NCBI GenBank assembly: GCA_038501625.1
Contig: JAZAYU010000177.1
Span: forward strand, 576,039-640,038
DNA length: 64,000 nucleotides
Source: Corbicula japonica
Taxonomy: Eukaryota; Mollusca; Bivalvia; Venerida; Cyrenidae
Reading direction: 5' to 3'
Below are positions 27,431 to 38,544 of the stretch, piece by piece; within the stretch, counting starts at the first letter, position 1, and each line of letters opens with the position of its first letter. Under the pieces are notes generated by a model that was not told the origin of the DNA, searched no databases, and worked only from the letters and a program-made list of their open reading frames with translations. A program made the position numbers and the translations under genes.

Positions 27431-28419
27431 ATACAAAAGTAAGACTGTCACAGTTGAATGATGGGTTGTCTTATAGTACTGAAGGGATTTCTCACAAATT
27501 AGGGGGACCATCTCAAATGATAAATATTAGTTCTCAAACACCCCTACCATCACCATTGGCCACACAAACTATACGCCAAGAGCACAACAACACAGATGAA
27601 AGGCTTAGTGTTTTGCCTAACATCCCTACACAGGACACTTATTTTCTGAATTCAAACTCAATAAGGCATAAAGCAAAAGAGCCGGATAAATTTGATGGGG
27701 AAACAACAGATTGGCGGGATTATTTGGTACATTTTGAAAATGTTGCAAACTGGAATCGCTGGTCTGATATTGAAAAAGCCCAACAATTAGTGATGAGTTT
27801 AAGAGGGTCTGCACAAAGGTTACTTAGTGACCATAATCCAGGGCAGATTAATAATTACAGTTACTTACTCACAGTTTTGGGTAGGAGATTTAATCCAGCA
27901 GAACGCGAAACTGCATATCGTTGCGAATTTAGGAATCGAAAACAGCAGACATCAGAAACTGCTGCTGACTTTGGTTATGCACTTCAGAAATTGTGTGTTA
28001 AGGCATATCCTTCAGTTCAATCAGAAGCAAGGGAGATATATGTAATAGACCAATTCATTAATGGCCTTATTAAGCCAGAAGTTAGAAGTCATGTACAGTT
28101 TAGGCACCCTAATACTATTCACTCTGCCATAGCTCTAGCTGTAGAATATGAAGCTTTTAAAGGGTCACAAGGTATTTTAAGAAAACCTAGGTTTGAGCCT
28201 GAACCGAGTCAAGGATGCAATTCCGTCTCTAAGAAAAGTAAAGAGCCAATTACTTTAGATGACATTGCCTCCCTTCTCAAAAATTTGACTGAAACTTTGT
28301 CTAAGGGAAAAAGAAGTAGGTCAAACAGTAGGAACAGAAATTCAAGTATTGAATGCTATAAGTGCCACGAAAAGGGTCACATAGCTTCTAACTGTCCAAA
28401 ACTCTTGTCGGAAAACTAG
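27379..28419 (+). pseudogene. Gypsy gag, capsid and nucleocapsid part
   Basis: 346 codons open in frame. Residues about 95-230 form a retrotransposon gag (capsid) domain: EPDKFDGETTDWRDYLVHFE, then LRGSAQRLL, RFNPAERE and AYPSVQSEAR. A basic Ser/Arg linker (KGKRSRSNSRNRNSS) precedes a single CCHC zinc knuckle, C326-X2-C329-X4-H334-X4-C339. Its start is not natural: a frameshift near 27380-27430 separates it from the N-terminal part. It would package RNA in the virus-like particle. Confidence 0.85.
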
Positions 28420-28968
28420 AATTGGCTGGTCTTGTGCCCGAAAGTTCAGCCTCTAAGAAAACACATGAAAATGGGCAACAGAATATAGTTCTAAATTCAC
28501 TAAAAACAATGTCATGTTTATTTGCAAAAAGGTGAAATATGCATATCAGGAATCGCCACATTCAGAAAAAACAACCTCCCCACACAGTCAAGAAGAAGAG
28601 AGGGAGAGAGCATGGTTAATAAAATGATCAGTTTCAAAAGAGACACCACTAACAATTAACAAAAATTAGAACCCGAGGGGTTACGGCCTTGGAACGGTCA
28701 GTGGCAAATCAAATTGCCACTGGGGGTTTAAACCAGGTTCTAGGGTGCACCAACCTCACACTTGCCCCAACAGGTTCTCATATCACAAAACAAATACAAG
28801 TTGTCTTGGTGAAACAACTCCAACCCACTTATTGGCTCAACAATGTTGCATGCAAAAGCACACAAACATATAAAACATAAGAATCTAATAGAATTGAAAA
28901 GCCAAAGGGCGGGTACTCAGTGATCTTACAGAGACCAGAGCTCCTGGAGTAAAATCAGCAAAAACACG

Positions 28969-29691
28969 ATGACAGGGATAAAAGAAACATCAAAACATGC
29001 TAAGATCATTGTTGGAGACGTTTGTAGTCAAGCCTTGATTGACTCTGGGTTAGCTGCCAGTATACTGTCAGTAAAGGTGATAAACAAAATAGGAATAGAC
29101 TTAAAAAATCTTACAAAGGATTCCCATACATTAACAGCTGCAAATGGAGGTGATCTCAAGGTTTTTGGAAAAATAAAGTTAGATTTTGAAATAGACAATG
29201 ACATGTTTTCTTATGAGTTCTTGGTGGCTGAATTGGATGATATTTCAGTGATTCTCGGGGGTGACTTCTTAGAAGATTATGATGTTAATCTTAAGTTTGG
29301 CAAAAGTTGCATGATTTTAGGAAAACATAAAATCAATCTTTACAGACAGGAGAGAAACAAAAAAGCTAGGATAAGACTCAAAATCAAAATTCCTGCAGAG
29401 TCAGAGATAATAGTGAATGCTAAAATAGATAAGTTCTTCTTTCATTCACTTGGCATAATTGAATCTTACAAAGTGTTGTTAAAGAAAGGCATACTAATGG
29501 CAAAAGCCCTTGTTACTTCTGAGAGGGAAAAAGTTCCTATTTCTTTAATAAATTTGACAGACAAGAACATCAAAATTGATAGAAACTTGACCATTGGAAG
29601 CAGTCAGGAGATATCTAGTTATAGTGAAATAACAGATTCACAGTCCTTTAATAGTGAGCAATTGAACTGCCAAGTCATTTACAACCTTTAA
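28969..29691 (+). pseudogene. Gypsy aspartic protease
   Basis: 240 codons. The retropepsin active site ALIDSGLAAS has Asp at residue 25 with Ser in place of the usual Thr (DSG). The second conserved block, VILGGDFLEDYDV, lies near residue 90-102. Between gag (ends 28419) and this frame, about 550 bases lack a usable frame, so that stretch is decayed. The frame stops at 29689-29691 just before the RT leader. Confidence 0.82.
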
Positions 29692-29708
29692 TTGATGAGG
29701 ATTCGGAA

Positions 29709-31123
29709 TCGTTAAATTTAGACCAGATAAGCAGATTAAAAAATCTTCTTCATGAGTTCAAGGACATATTCTCTGATAGTTCAGGAAAGGTCACACAATC
29801 TGACCTAGTTGAACATAAAATCAATGTCGGGGATGCTAAGCCAGTAAAAATTCCACCTAGGAGAGTTTCTCCTGCACAGAAACAAATAATTGAAAATGAA
29901 ATACAGAAAATGTTAGATCAATACATAATTGAACCCAGTTCAAGTGCATGGGCAGCACAGGTAGTCTTTGTAAAGAAACAAGACAACTCAATTAGGTTTT
30001 GTATAGATTACCGGAAGCTAAATTCAATTACAAAGAAAGACGCATATCCGTTACCGAAAATAAATGATGCACTTGACACACTTTCTGGGGCAAAATACTT
30101 CTGCACTTTAGATCTAGCCAGCGGCTATTGGCAAGTCAAATGGCTGAAGATAGTAAGCCCCTTACATCATTTAATACGCATTTCGGATCATTTCAGTTCA
30201 AGGTCATGCCCTTTGGCCTTTGTAACGCCCCGGCGACCTTTGAAAGGTTAATCGAATTAGTCTTGAGGGGCATGCAGTGGAAACACTGTTTATTTTATCT
30301 GGATGATATTATTGTCTTTGGTCCAACTTTTGAAACAACCCTTGACAATTTAAGGCAAGTTTTCGTTCGATTTCGTGCTGCAAATCTTAGCCTTAAACCA
30401 AATAAATGCCACCTTTTCAACAATCAAGTTCAATATTTAGGACATATTGTATCAGAAAAGGCGATATCCTGTAACACTGACAAGATTGATGTTATTCAAA
30501 ATTGGCCAAAACCAGAAACCAAAACTGAATTAAAGAGCTTTATAGGTCTTTTAAGCTATTACAGGAAATTTATTCCAGATTTTGCACAACTAGCATTTCC
30601 TTTAAATGAGCTTACTCAGAAAAAGCGAAAATTTATCTGGACAGATGCATGTCAAGACAGTTTTGAAAAACTGAAGGCAAAGCTAATAAGTCCTCCCATT
30701 CTTTGCTTCCCACAAGAAAAAGGTCAATTTATTGTTGATACTGATGGGTGTAATACTGGTATAGGTGCTGTACTCTCTCAAATTCAAGATGGTGAAGAGA
30801 AGGTTATCTCTTATGCCAGTAAAACACTAAACAAGTCTCAACAAAAATACTGCACAACTTTCATTGAGTTATTAGCCGTGGTAACATTTATTAAGTACTT
30901 TCGGCATTATCTCTGGGGAAGAAAGTTTCTGGTCAGAACAGATCATGCTTCATTATTGTGGTTGAGAAATTTTAAGGAACCAGAAGGCATGTTAGCCCGT
31001 TGGCTTACCGTGTTAGACACATATGACTTTGTTGTTCAATACCGCAAAGGCACTCACCATGTCAATGCTGATGCCCTATCAAGAATCCCAAAAACGTCAC
31101 TGCAAAAGAGAAGATTGTCCTGA
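29709..31123 (+). pseudogene. Gypsy reverse transcriptase and RNase H
   Basis: The RT fingers/palm begin in one frame (to about 30140): VEHKINVGDAKP, RFCIDYRKLNSITKKDAYPL and TLDLASGYWQV, the first catalytic Asp. A small indel near 30140 shifts the frame. The second frame (from 30128) holds VMPFGLCNAPATF, the catalytic box FYLDDIIVFG, thumb and connection motifs (LGHIVSE, FIGLLSYYRKFIPDF), then RNase H with FIVDTDGCNTGIGAVLSQ, ELLAVV and RTDHASL, ending NADALSRIP. All usual catalytic residues are present across the two frames, so inactivation is by the shift and not by loss of the active site. Typical Ty3/Gypsy layout. Confidence 0.93.
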
Positions 31124-31289
31124 TTGTGGTACCTCAAACTTACAAAAGAATAGTCTTACTGAGAGAAAAGGCAATATTGTGCCTGTAAACCCCATCATAA
31201 GTTAGACAAATAATCCAGATTCTGAAGAAAGAGAACAAACCAACTCCATTTTAGACTCAAACTGGATTCAACAGTGGTCAAATGAGGAG

Positions 31290-32788
31290 TTGTTAGAGTG
31301 GCAAACCCAAGACCCAGACATTAGCATTATCTTAAACATGAAAACCGAACATCATGATAAGCCTGATAAAAACACTATCAATCAGTACAATACTAATGTT
31401 AGAACACTCTGGAGTCTCTGGGAATCTCTAATCATCAAAGATGGCTTGCTATATCGTAAAAATGAAAATGGGGGTTTACGTTTTGTACTTCCAAAACATT
31501 TAAGATCTGAAGTCTTTACTCAGTTACATACAAACAGAATTGCAGGTCATTTAGGACGTGACAGAACAATCGCATCAATAAAGAAAAGGTTCTATTGGCC
31601 TAACTTTACAAGCGATATTGAGCGTTGGGTTAGATCTTGTGTTACGTGTGCAAGACGGAAACCTGATCCAGGTCTAGGCAAATCCGAGTTACAGCAAGAT
31701 ATTTCGTATCAGCCACTTGACCGCATTGCTTTAGATATTCTTTGTCCATTAAATATAACCTGTAATGGAAATCAGTATATATTAGTTGTTAATGACTACT
31801 TTACAAAATTTACAGAGGCATATGCTTTGCCTGATCATACCGCGATGACTGTAGCAGATAAATTATTTACAGAATTTATATGCAGATACGGTATTCCGTC
31901 AATTATCCATAATGACCAAGGACCAGAGTTTGAGTCTAACCTTTTTGCACACATGTGTAAATTGTTAGGCATTGAGAAAACAAGAACTGTACCGTATAGC
32001 CCGAAGTCCGATGGACTATCAGAACGAAATATAAGAACAATTCAAATGATGTTGGCTATGTTTGTCAATGACCATCGAAATGACTGGGATGACCATTTAC
32101 CCTTTGTCATGATGGCTTAAAGGTCAACAGTCCATGCTAGAACAAAATGCTCTCCAAACCTACTCATGTTCGGAAGGGATATCACGCTCCCCGTAGATAT
32201 CATGTATGGAGATCCTCCTCACTCCTGTGAGTTTGCTTGTCCCTCCGAATATGTAGAATAGCTGAGACACTCTATGTTAATGTCTCACAAACAAGTTTCA
32301 GAACAATTACAAACCTCTGCTTCTAGGCAAAAAAAGTGTTATTCAAAAGGGTTAAAACCAAGTTCTTACTCAGAAAATGAACTGGTATGGAGATGGTACC
32401 CGCCAACAGCTAAATAAATGTTAAATTAGGCTTAGGATGGGTGGGTCCCTATAAGGTACTTAAAAAGGTGACCTATCAAATTGAACACACTGTCTCTAAA
32501 AAACAAGTAGTTGTACATGTGGACCATTTAAAGAAATACAATGGACCCCTGACAAAGTACAATTTAGAACCGCTTGAATTAGAAGCAGATTTAATTCCTA
32601 GTAGTCTCCCCTTGACGGAGGAGATTGGAAATACTGATAATACAGCGGTAGATCCTTCCCTCATGGACAATGCTGATCTTTCAGATCCTCCAGAGGTTGA
32701 TGTATTGGATCCGCCCCTGGCCGGAACACCTTATCGAACAAGGGTGGGGCGTAGAGTGAAACCAAAACAGATATTTTCACCTACGTAG
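31290..32788 (+). pseudogene. Gypsy integrase with GPY/F module, interrupted by stops
   Basis: The first frame (to 32120) has the zinc-binding HHCC domain (QLHTNRIAGHLGRD...CVTCARRK), then the DDE core: LDRIALDILCP, IIHNDQGPEFES and GLSERNIRTIQ. A TAA follows MMA at 32118-32120, before the usual core end. Further stops occur to about 32440. The C-terminal frame 32441-32788 has the GPY/F motif (MGPYKVLKKVTYQIEH...VVVHVDHLKKY) and an acidic, proline-rich tail. Homologues are one continuous chain, so this copy is dead. Confidence 0.9.
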
Positions 32789-33099
32789 TGGCCTGCTGTT
32801 AAAAGACAATTACCAGATTAGACCAATTTCATGTTGATATATTAATACATGATGTGTTGTAAATAGTTTAAACATGGTCAGCATATATTAAATTTTTGTT
32901 TAAAGTTACCAAAATGCTGAAACAATCCATATTTAATTTTGTGTCACTGACTTTGTTTTGGCTAACCTTGTAATTGGCTTATTGCAGATTACAAAGTTCA
33001 TTATGTGACATAAATCATATTATATTATTTTATATTAATAAATATTGTGTTACTAATATGTTTCTTTTAAAATGTCTATAAAGTACCACTTTATTGCCA

Positions 33100-33225
<126 letters not shown>

Positions 33226-33281
33226 ATATCGTCAGATATGGGGTCTCTGTAATAAACCTTAATCAGGGGTTGTATATATAT

Positions 33282-33661
33282 ACTAAGAAATGTGGTAAGT
33301 TACGGGTCTTACTTCGATATTATACCTATATGTGTGGTTCTATAAAGTTTACGGGGTATATATGGTACCCCGCTAATTAAATGTCATTTCTATGCACTAT
33401 CTGACCTTGTAAGTACTATAAGCTGTAATATAAAAATTTGGTTTATGATAAAAAAAAATTTCGGGTTTTTTTTTATAGACCGAAAATAAATTTCGATAAT
33501 AAACCGTGTTACGGGAATAAAGTTTATCGTACTTAAGAAGTCCGAATATGCATAGAAATGGCATTGAAAATTACGGGGTACCATATATACCCCATTACTT
33601 TATAGCACCTCACATAAAGGTGTAATATCGAAATTAGACCCGTAACTTACCACATTTCTTA

Positions 33662-33663
<2 letters not shown>
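33282..33663. mobile_element. 382-bp fold-back element nested in a TA microsatellite
   Basis: ACTAAGAAATGTGGTAAGTT at the left end is mirrored by AACTTACCACATTTCTTAGT at the right, and the mirror continues inward over about 110 bases (ACGGGTC, TCGATATTA, GGGGTATATATGGTACCCCG). TA repeats flank both sides, consistent with a TA-targeting element landing in a TA run. Confidence 0.8.

Positions 33664-33712
<49 letters not shown>
33663..33712. repeat. (TA)n microsatellite, about 50 bases
   Basis: Continuation of the TA run on the other side of the fold-back element. Confidence 0.93.
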
Positions 33713-33716
<4 letters not shown>

Positions 33717-34429
33717 TGCTTTGAGTTAGGTTTGTGTTTAAATATCACAAATTTACTTAATTATTTAATATGAAATATTATGTGCTAGAACACATAATAT
33801 TAAATTTTGTTCTAATTGACATTTTGTTTAAATGAAAAATTGTGGTATACATTCTATTCTGTTAATACTTGAGACATTAGTCCATTCTGTGAGAGTTGCA
33901 ATGGCTATTCTTGAAGTTACAAGTTGAATAAACTGTATCAGTAGTGATAACGTTTATTGTAGCTTTGAAATTGCAACAATCATAAATTGATTTTATATGG
34001 ACAATATATTTGTTCTGGTATCTAGTAAGTACTTATATAAAGGAAAGAGCTCTTCCTGACATTAAGTACGATGTATCAGTTAACAATGCCTAGAAATAGT
34101 ATTTCTTTAATGGAATTTATCCTGGAAAAATAAGGTGTTGTCCGGGCCAGGATGTAGAGTTTGTTTATGTTTGGTGTATTTCATTGCATCAATAAATATT
34201 ATTTTTCCTTATAAGGTATTATTGCAAGAAACAGTTATGCTAGATGTGGGCATCATGTAAATATTGGGAAAGAAGTTGAATAAAGGAAGGTTATTTTCCT
34301 TTCAGCTCTTTACCCATTTCCATTTATTTTCTGTTTAATATACAACAGGAAACTAATGCTGCCCGGACCAGGATGTTTGGTAGGATTTTGTGGCTTGCTA
34401 TTAACCTTATATTTTATATATTTTTCAGT

Positions 34430-34933
34430 ATGGCTGACCTTAATGGCCTCTTAGGCGACCCAAATGAAATAACCACCTTCTTCCAGGAAGAAGATGCAAG
34501 GCCTTTCTGGCCTAACCAGCCAACACGGTGTTCGGTGACGAAATGCAGTGCTCAGGAATATTCCAGTCATGGCTCATTTTATAGACATTGGCAACAAACG
34601 CATATACCAACCAAAGTTGGATACACTTGTCCTTGCTGCGACAGTAAATTTTGGAGGCGGGATTATGCCCTCCGGCATCTCGGAGTGAAACATTCACTCT
34701 TAGATAAGGATAAGTTATTTATGAAGGAGGAAACAAATGAGCAATACATCAGTCCCGAGAGCCTACTGCCCTACAGAGAAAACCATCGAGAGCGACACGC
34801 AATGAAACGCCGTAGTCAGTCAGTCATTGGAACATCCCTAGTGACGCCAGCTGCAGACTGCCGGGATGAAGTCATTCTTTTTGACGAGGAGGGAAACACC
34901 CTTGGAAAGGCCTTTAAAAGATCATCAAAGTGA
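34430..34933 (+). CDS. C2H2 zinc-finger protein encoded by the Gypsy element (extra ORF after pol)
   Basis: Intact frame of 167 codons from the ATG at 34430; it is also open upstream to an ATG at 34373, 19 codons earlier, with a hydrophobic leader. Two C2H2 fingers: C-X4-C-X13-H-X4-H (CSVTKC...HWQQTH) and C-X2-C-X12-H-X4-H (CPCC...RHLGVKH), then a basic stretch (RERHAMKRRSQS) and an acidic end. A pyrimidine-rich acceptor TTTTTCAG ends one base before the ATG at 34430, so expression from a spliced subgenomic RNA is plausible. It ends 210 bases before the 3' LTR, clearly inside the element. While gag, RT and integrase are broken, this frame is not. It could be a nucleic-acid-binding accessory protein or a captured host finger. 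I know no named family for it. Confidence 0.7.
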   Translation: MADLNGLLGDPNEITTFFQEEDARPFWPNQPTRCSVTKCSAQEYSSHGSFYRHWQQTHIPTKVGYTCPCCDSKFWRRDYALRHLGVKHSLLDKDKLFMKEETNEQYISPESLLPYRENHRERHAMKRRSQSVIGTSLVTPAADCRDEVILFDEEGNTLGKAFKRSSK

Positions 34934-35130
34934 CACTGATATTAAAATATGACTTTAACATTTCAATTATTCAATTTCATAGTTGGACGTTGTCAAGGAT
35001 CAAATTTAAACTGTATTGTGTTACACTTTGGCACGTTGTTTTAAGTAGATTTCATTTTCTTTTTAGATCCTTAGATCATCAATAACATTCCTGCCATTAT
35101 TTTGGTTATAATTTCTAGAAATTTTCTTTT

Positions 35131-35143
35131 AAGGAAGGTGGAG
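35131..35143 (+). promoter_or_regulatory. Polypurine tract of the Gypsy element
   Basis: AAGGAAGGTGGAG directly precedes the 3' LTR; it is the plus-strand primer for reverse transcription in LTR elements. Confidence 0.8.
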
Positions 35144-35813
35144 TGTGGCAGGAATGGGTTAATTGCTTTTAATTTTATTAACAGTTTTCATTTGAAATAA
35201 CTTCGGTGCCAAATTTCCTCACTTTACGGTAATTCCTTATGGTCAGTTTTAAAAGCAGCGATGCGCATCATCATCTCTATTGTGATTATTTTCAGTATAG
35301 TCCACTTATAATTACATGTTTGTTTTGTCATTGATATTATGGTACAAATAACTTAAATCCTTTCAATAATTGTCACTAAGTCCTAACCGGTTAGTAGCAT
35401 CACTTGCTCTGTGTAATTAAGTGTTGCATGAGAAATTCATGCATTCTTTGTGTAGTGTCCTAAAAATTTAGTATAAAAGGGCTTAAATTTGGCAATTCTG
35501 CCCAGTGCAGTTCACAGACATTCACAAGGTAGTTATTACCTTTTGTCAGAACTCTGCCACTTTTGGATTATTTAGGGTTTAGTTGATTTTACATTGATGG
35601 GGTTTCAAAATTTATAAAGCTAAATTATTTCTTGTTCAACATTCAAAATTGTAGGCTTGTTAGTTATTTCATTCTTTCACAGAGTGTCCCTGATGTTGTA
35701 TACTGTTTGTATTTGAATAATATAGAGTATGGCAGAATAAAATGTAGTATCAATTCTAACAAGGGTAGTTGTTAATAAAGTTTACCTGGGAAAACAGGCA
35801 TAACCCTGTTACA
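35144..35813 (+). repeat. 3' LTR of the Gypsy element
   Basis: 670 bases, same ends as the 5' LTR, plus a 39-base segment (about 35633-35671) absent from the 5' copy. Followed by the target duplication CTTC and then the interrupted array unit. Confidence 0.93.
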
Positions 35814-36065
35814 CTTCTAGGGGTTCAGAAGATATGATCCAGACATGAAATACATGGTTCAAATCTTCAAACACCACTGGTGACCTTGACCTTGAGCCGG
35901 CCAGGTTGGAACATGGGTTCTGCATGTCGTCTTGATGGGGAGAAAATTTGACTAAAGTTTCATGAAATTCCTTCAAGGGGTTGAAAAGTTATGGACCGGA
36001 CACAGAAGGACGGACAGAGGGATGAAAACCATTTCTATATCCCCAGCCGCACGGCTGGGGATAAT
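35814..36065 (+). repeat. 155-bp array, right part and terminal hairpin
   Basis: Resumes at CTTCTAGGGGTTCAG, one and a half units, ending in the TATCCCCAGCCG / CGGCTGGGGATA hairpin. Confidence 0.7.
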
Positions 36066-36069
36066 AAAA

Positions 36070-37400
36070 AGCAGCACAAATCCTGATCAGGACAGGGGCA
36101 GCATGGTAAATTTGTAAGGTAGTGCTCACTGGTGATACCCCTGCTGTGAAAAATATGACTTTCAAAATGTAATTTGCATTTATTATATGCATAAAGGGTG
36201 TTGAATTTGTGCATATATGTCAACTATCTGAAAGATTGTAAGTATTTGGTCAACATGGAGTAGATGAGAAAGGAGCTTAAAATCGCTTGACACCATATGG
36301 AACTATAGGATAAGCAATATGCAAAATATCATGCTGCTTCATGTTATAGTTGCTTAGAAAACAGTGATGGAAATTTTGTTAGGGACTGACAGACAAGGTA
36401 AAACAGTATACCCCCCTCTTCTTTGAAGCAGGGATATAATAACTTTCTCCATACCTGGGTGTTACTAAATAAAATAAGCTGAACTTGGTGTTTAAGCATT
36501 TATTTATTCATTTATATACTTGATCTACACTACAGAAAAAACAAGCACCAAAAAGCCAAATAACCTCCCAATCCCCCAAATATTATATACTGATAATTTA
36601 AATTTTTACACTACTATAAGATATATGTAGGCTTGGGGTAATCAAATTCAGTAATTGTAATCCCTTGTAATGTATTTCTCAGATGCCAAGTTTTCAAATG
36701 TATCCGACTACATGTAATGTCACGTTTTCTATTACTTTTTACTGAAGCTGCATACAGGATCGAGCTTCTAAGCACAAATGAATTAGTGTACCTTTTATTT
36801 TTTTTTATTTACAAACAAATCCTTGTCAAAAATGCACTGGGTAGCAAATAATTATTTTCTTACATTTCACCTTTAGCGTATTAAGAGCCATCATAGAGTA
36901 CCTTTTTAATCTGAGATGCATGTATAGTATCTAGGTGAAAAAAAACGCCTAAATTTCTGCACATCACCTTTTAAAAGAGAGTACAGGTAATCAACTAGTA
37001 TAATCAAGAATACTTGATTACATGTAATGTTGTGTAATTAATTACTGATGCAAATTAAGAGTAATCCAAAATAACTGTAATCAGAAAATAAATAAAATGT
37101 AAATGTAATGTAATCAATTACTGACTAAAGTATTTAACCCTAAGTCTGTAAATACACATGTATGGTTAAAGAATAAAGCAATTACAAGCTAATCCATGTG
37201 ACTTCGACGGCATCGTGTCAAGGCACATTCTAACATTAACAACAATCTGCAGATGCATCAGACAAGGCAAAAATGAGTTCAACTAATATGATATGGTATA
37301 CAGACAAAATTCCTTTGCTCCATTACTGAATAAAATTTTGCTACAACAACAACATAATTTGAGTCTTTTCTCATGTTATAGTAAGTACTTCATTAGACGT
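36070..37400. other. Gene-free stretch
   Basis: AT-rich. Short TACATGTAATG / GTAATCAATTACTG words recur at 36640-37130. No exon recognised. Confidence 0.35.
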
Positions 37401-37404
37401 TAAT

Positions 37405-37945
37405 TACTGAATACTCCGTAACATGTACATGTATATGGGTTTTATTGCTTGTGCTACCAGTGTAAATGTGGATCAGCTGGCTCTTCTGTCATCTGATCTG
37501 GATCTACCAGTGTTACCTCTTGGTCAGTTATTATCTTATGAATCTAAAAGCAATTTTATCTGGAAGGTAATGTTGTCGTATAACCCACTGTATATAAAAA
37601 TGCATGAAGACAATTACTGACAAGTTACCAAAAAAGCTTAGAAAACTGCAGAATCAATAACATAACACTGTGAAGATGTGCTCAACATAACTCTGAATAT
37701 TGGCACCCCATTCAGGTGATCGTTATATAAATCATATGAAGCAAAATCCATCTTTACATGTAAAAAAAGCTTTATAAACGTATGTTGTATATATTGTGTA
37801 ACATTTGAAGGATAACCCTTTACCACATCTATTCCATCTGATCGGGATCTACACTGGTTGCTTCTTGGTCAAAAATAACCAAATAGATCAAAAGCAAACA
37901 CTGCAGATTCTTACCAGATAGATCCCAAAGAGTAAAGGGTTATTA
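37405..37945. repeat. Two diverged fragments of the palindromic MITE
   Basis: GTGTAAATGTGGATCAGCTGG at about 37460 and CATCTGATCGGGATCTACACT at about 37835, the second followed by GTAAAGGGTTA at about 37931. Confidence 0.45.
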
Positions 37946-38294
37946 AATGTACTTTAGTGACAACCTGCTGTATATCTTCTTGAACATGACTGAGTTTTTC
38001 AGCATCCTTGGCATTATGCAATTCAAAGTCTTTTCAAATCTATGTATGGTAACAGCCTTGATTCTTGTTATTGAAAAAATAAAATTCAGCATTCATCAAT
38101 TCAATCCCAATTGATCAATTATCTGGTTAATTTAAAATTAGACATTTAATCCCTAATTAAAGATATAAGTCTTTGTGTCGATGGCTAATGTTGTAATAAT
38201 CAGTCATTGCACAGTAACGGCTGAACCCATCAGTCATTTTGATCGTTATTTCTCTTCAAGTTAGATGATAAGGTAAGTTGGTGACAAGCGACAT

Positions 38295-38544
38295 CTATCG
38301 TTTGGATAAGGTGATCCAGATTTTCTCACTTGGATGTGTCACAAGGCCATGGACTGGTTCAATCATCTGACCTTTCACCAAGCTGACCTTGAAATTTCTC
38401 AGTAAGGTAACCATGGCAACCGTAGCTTCACCGTAAGCAAACCTTTGACCTGGGCACACACATTTGCCAGCAAACCCAAAAGGTGAGAAAGCCAGATGTG
38501 ACCTCTCTCGAAGATGCTCATGGGTAAAGCGATCCGGATCGAAT
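38295..38544 (-). CDS. CYP20A1: CYP20A1 last exon, distal duplicate (KCVC heme loop)
   Basis: Second, fully open copy of the terminal exon with the same acceptor and stop, 330 bases downstream. Three coding differences from the proximal copy, all amino-acid changing: Arg412Cys (two residues before the heme Cys), Lys434Asn and Glu458Lys. It could be an alternative last exon, a non-functional duplicate, or two haplotypes joined in assembly. Confidence 0.8.

Noticed and set aside
34373..34429. Hydrophobic leader before the C2H2 frame as a signal peptide
   Set aside because: It overlaps a pyrimidine tract and splice acceptor, so it is probably intron; the ATG at 34430 is a better start.
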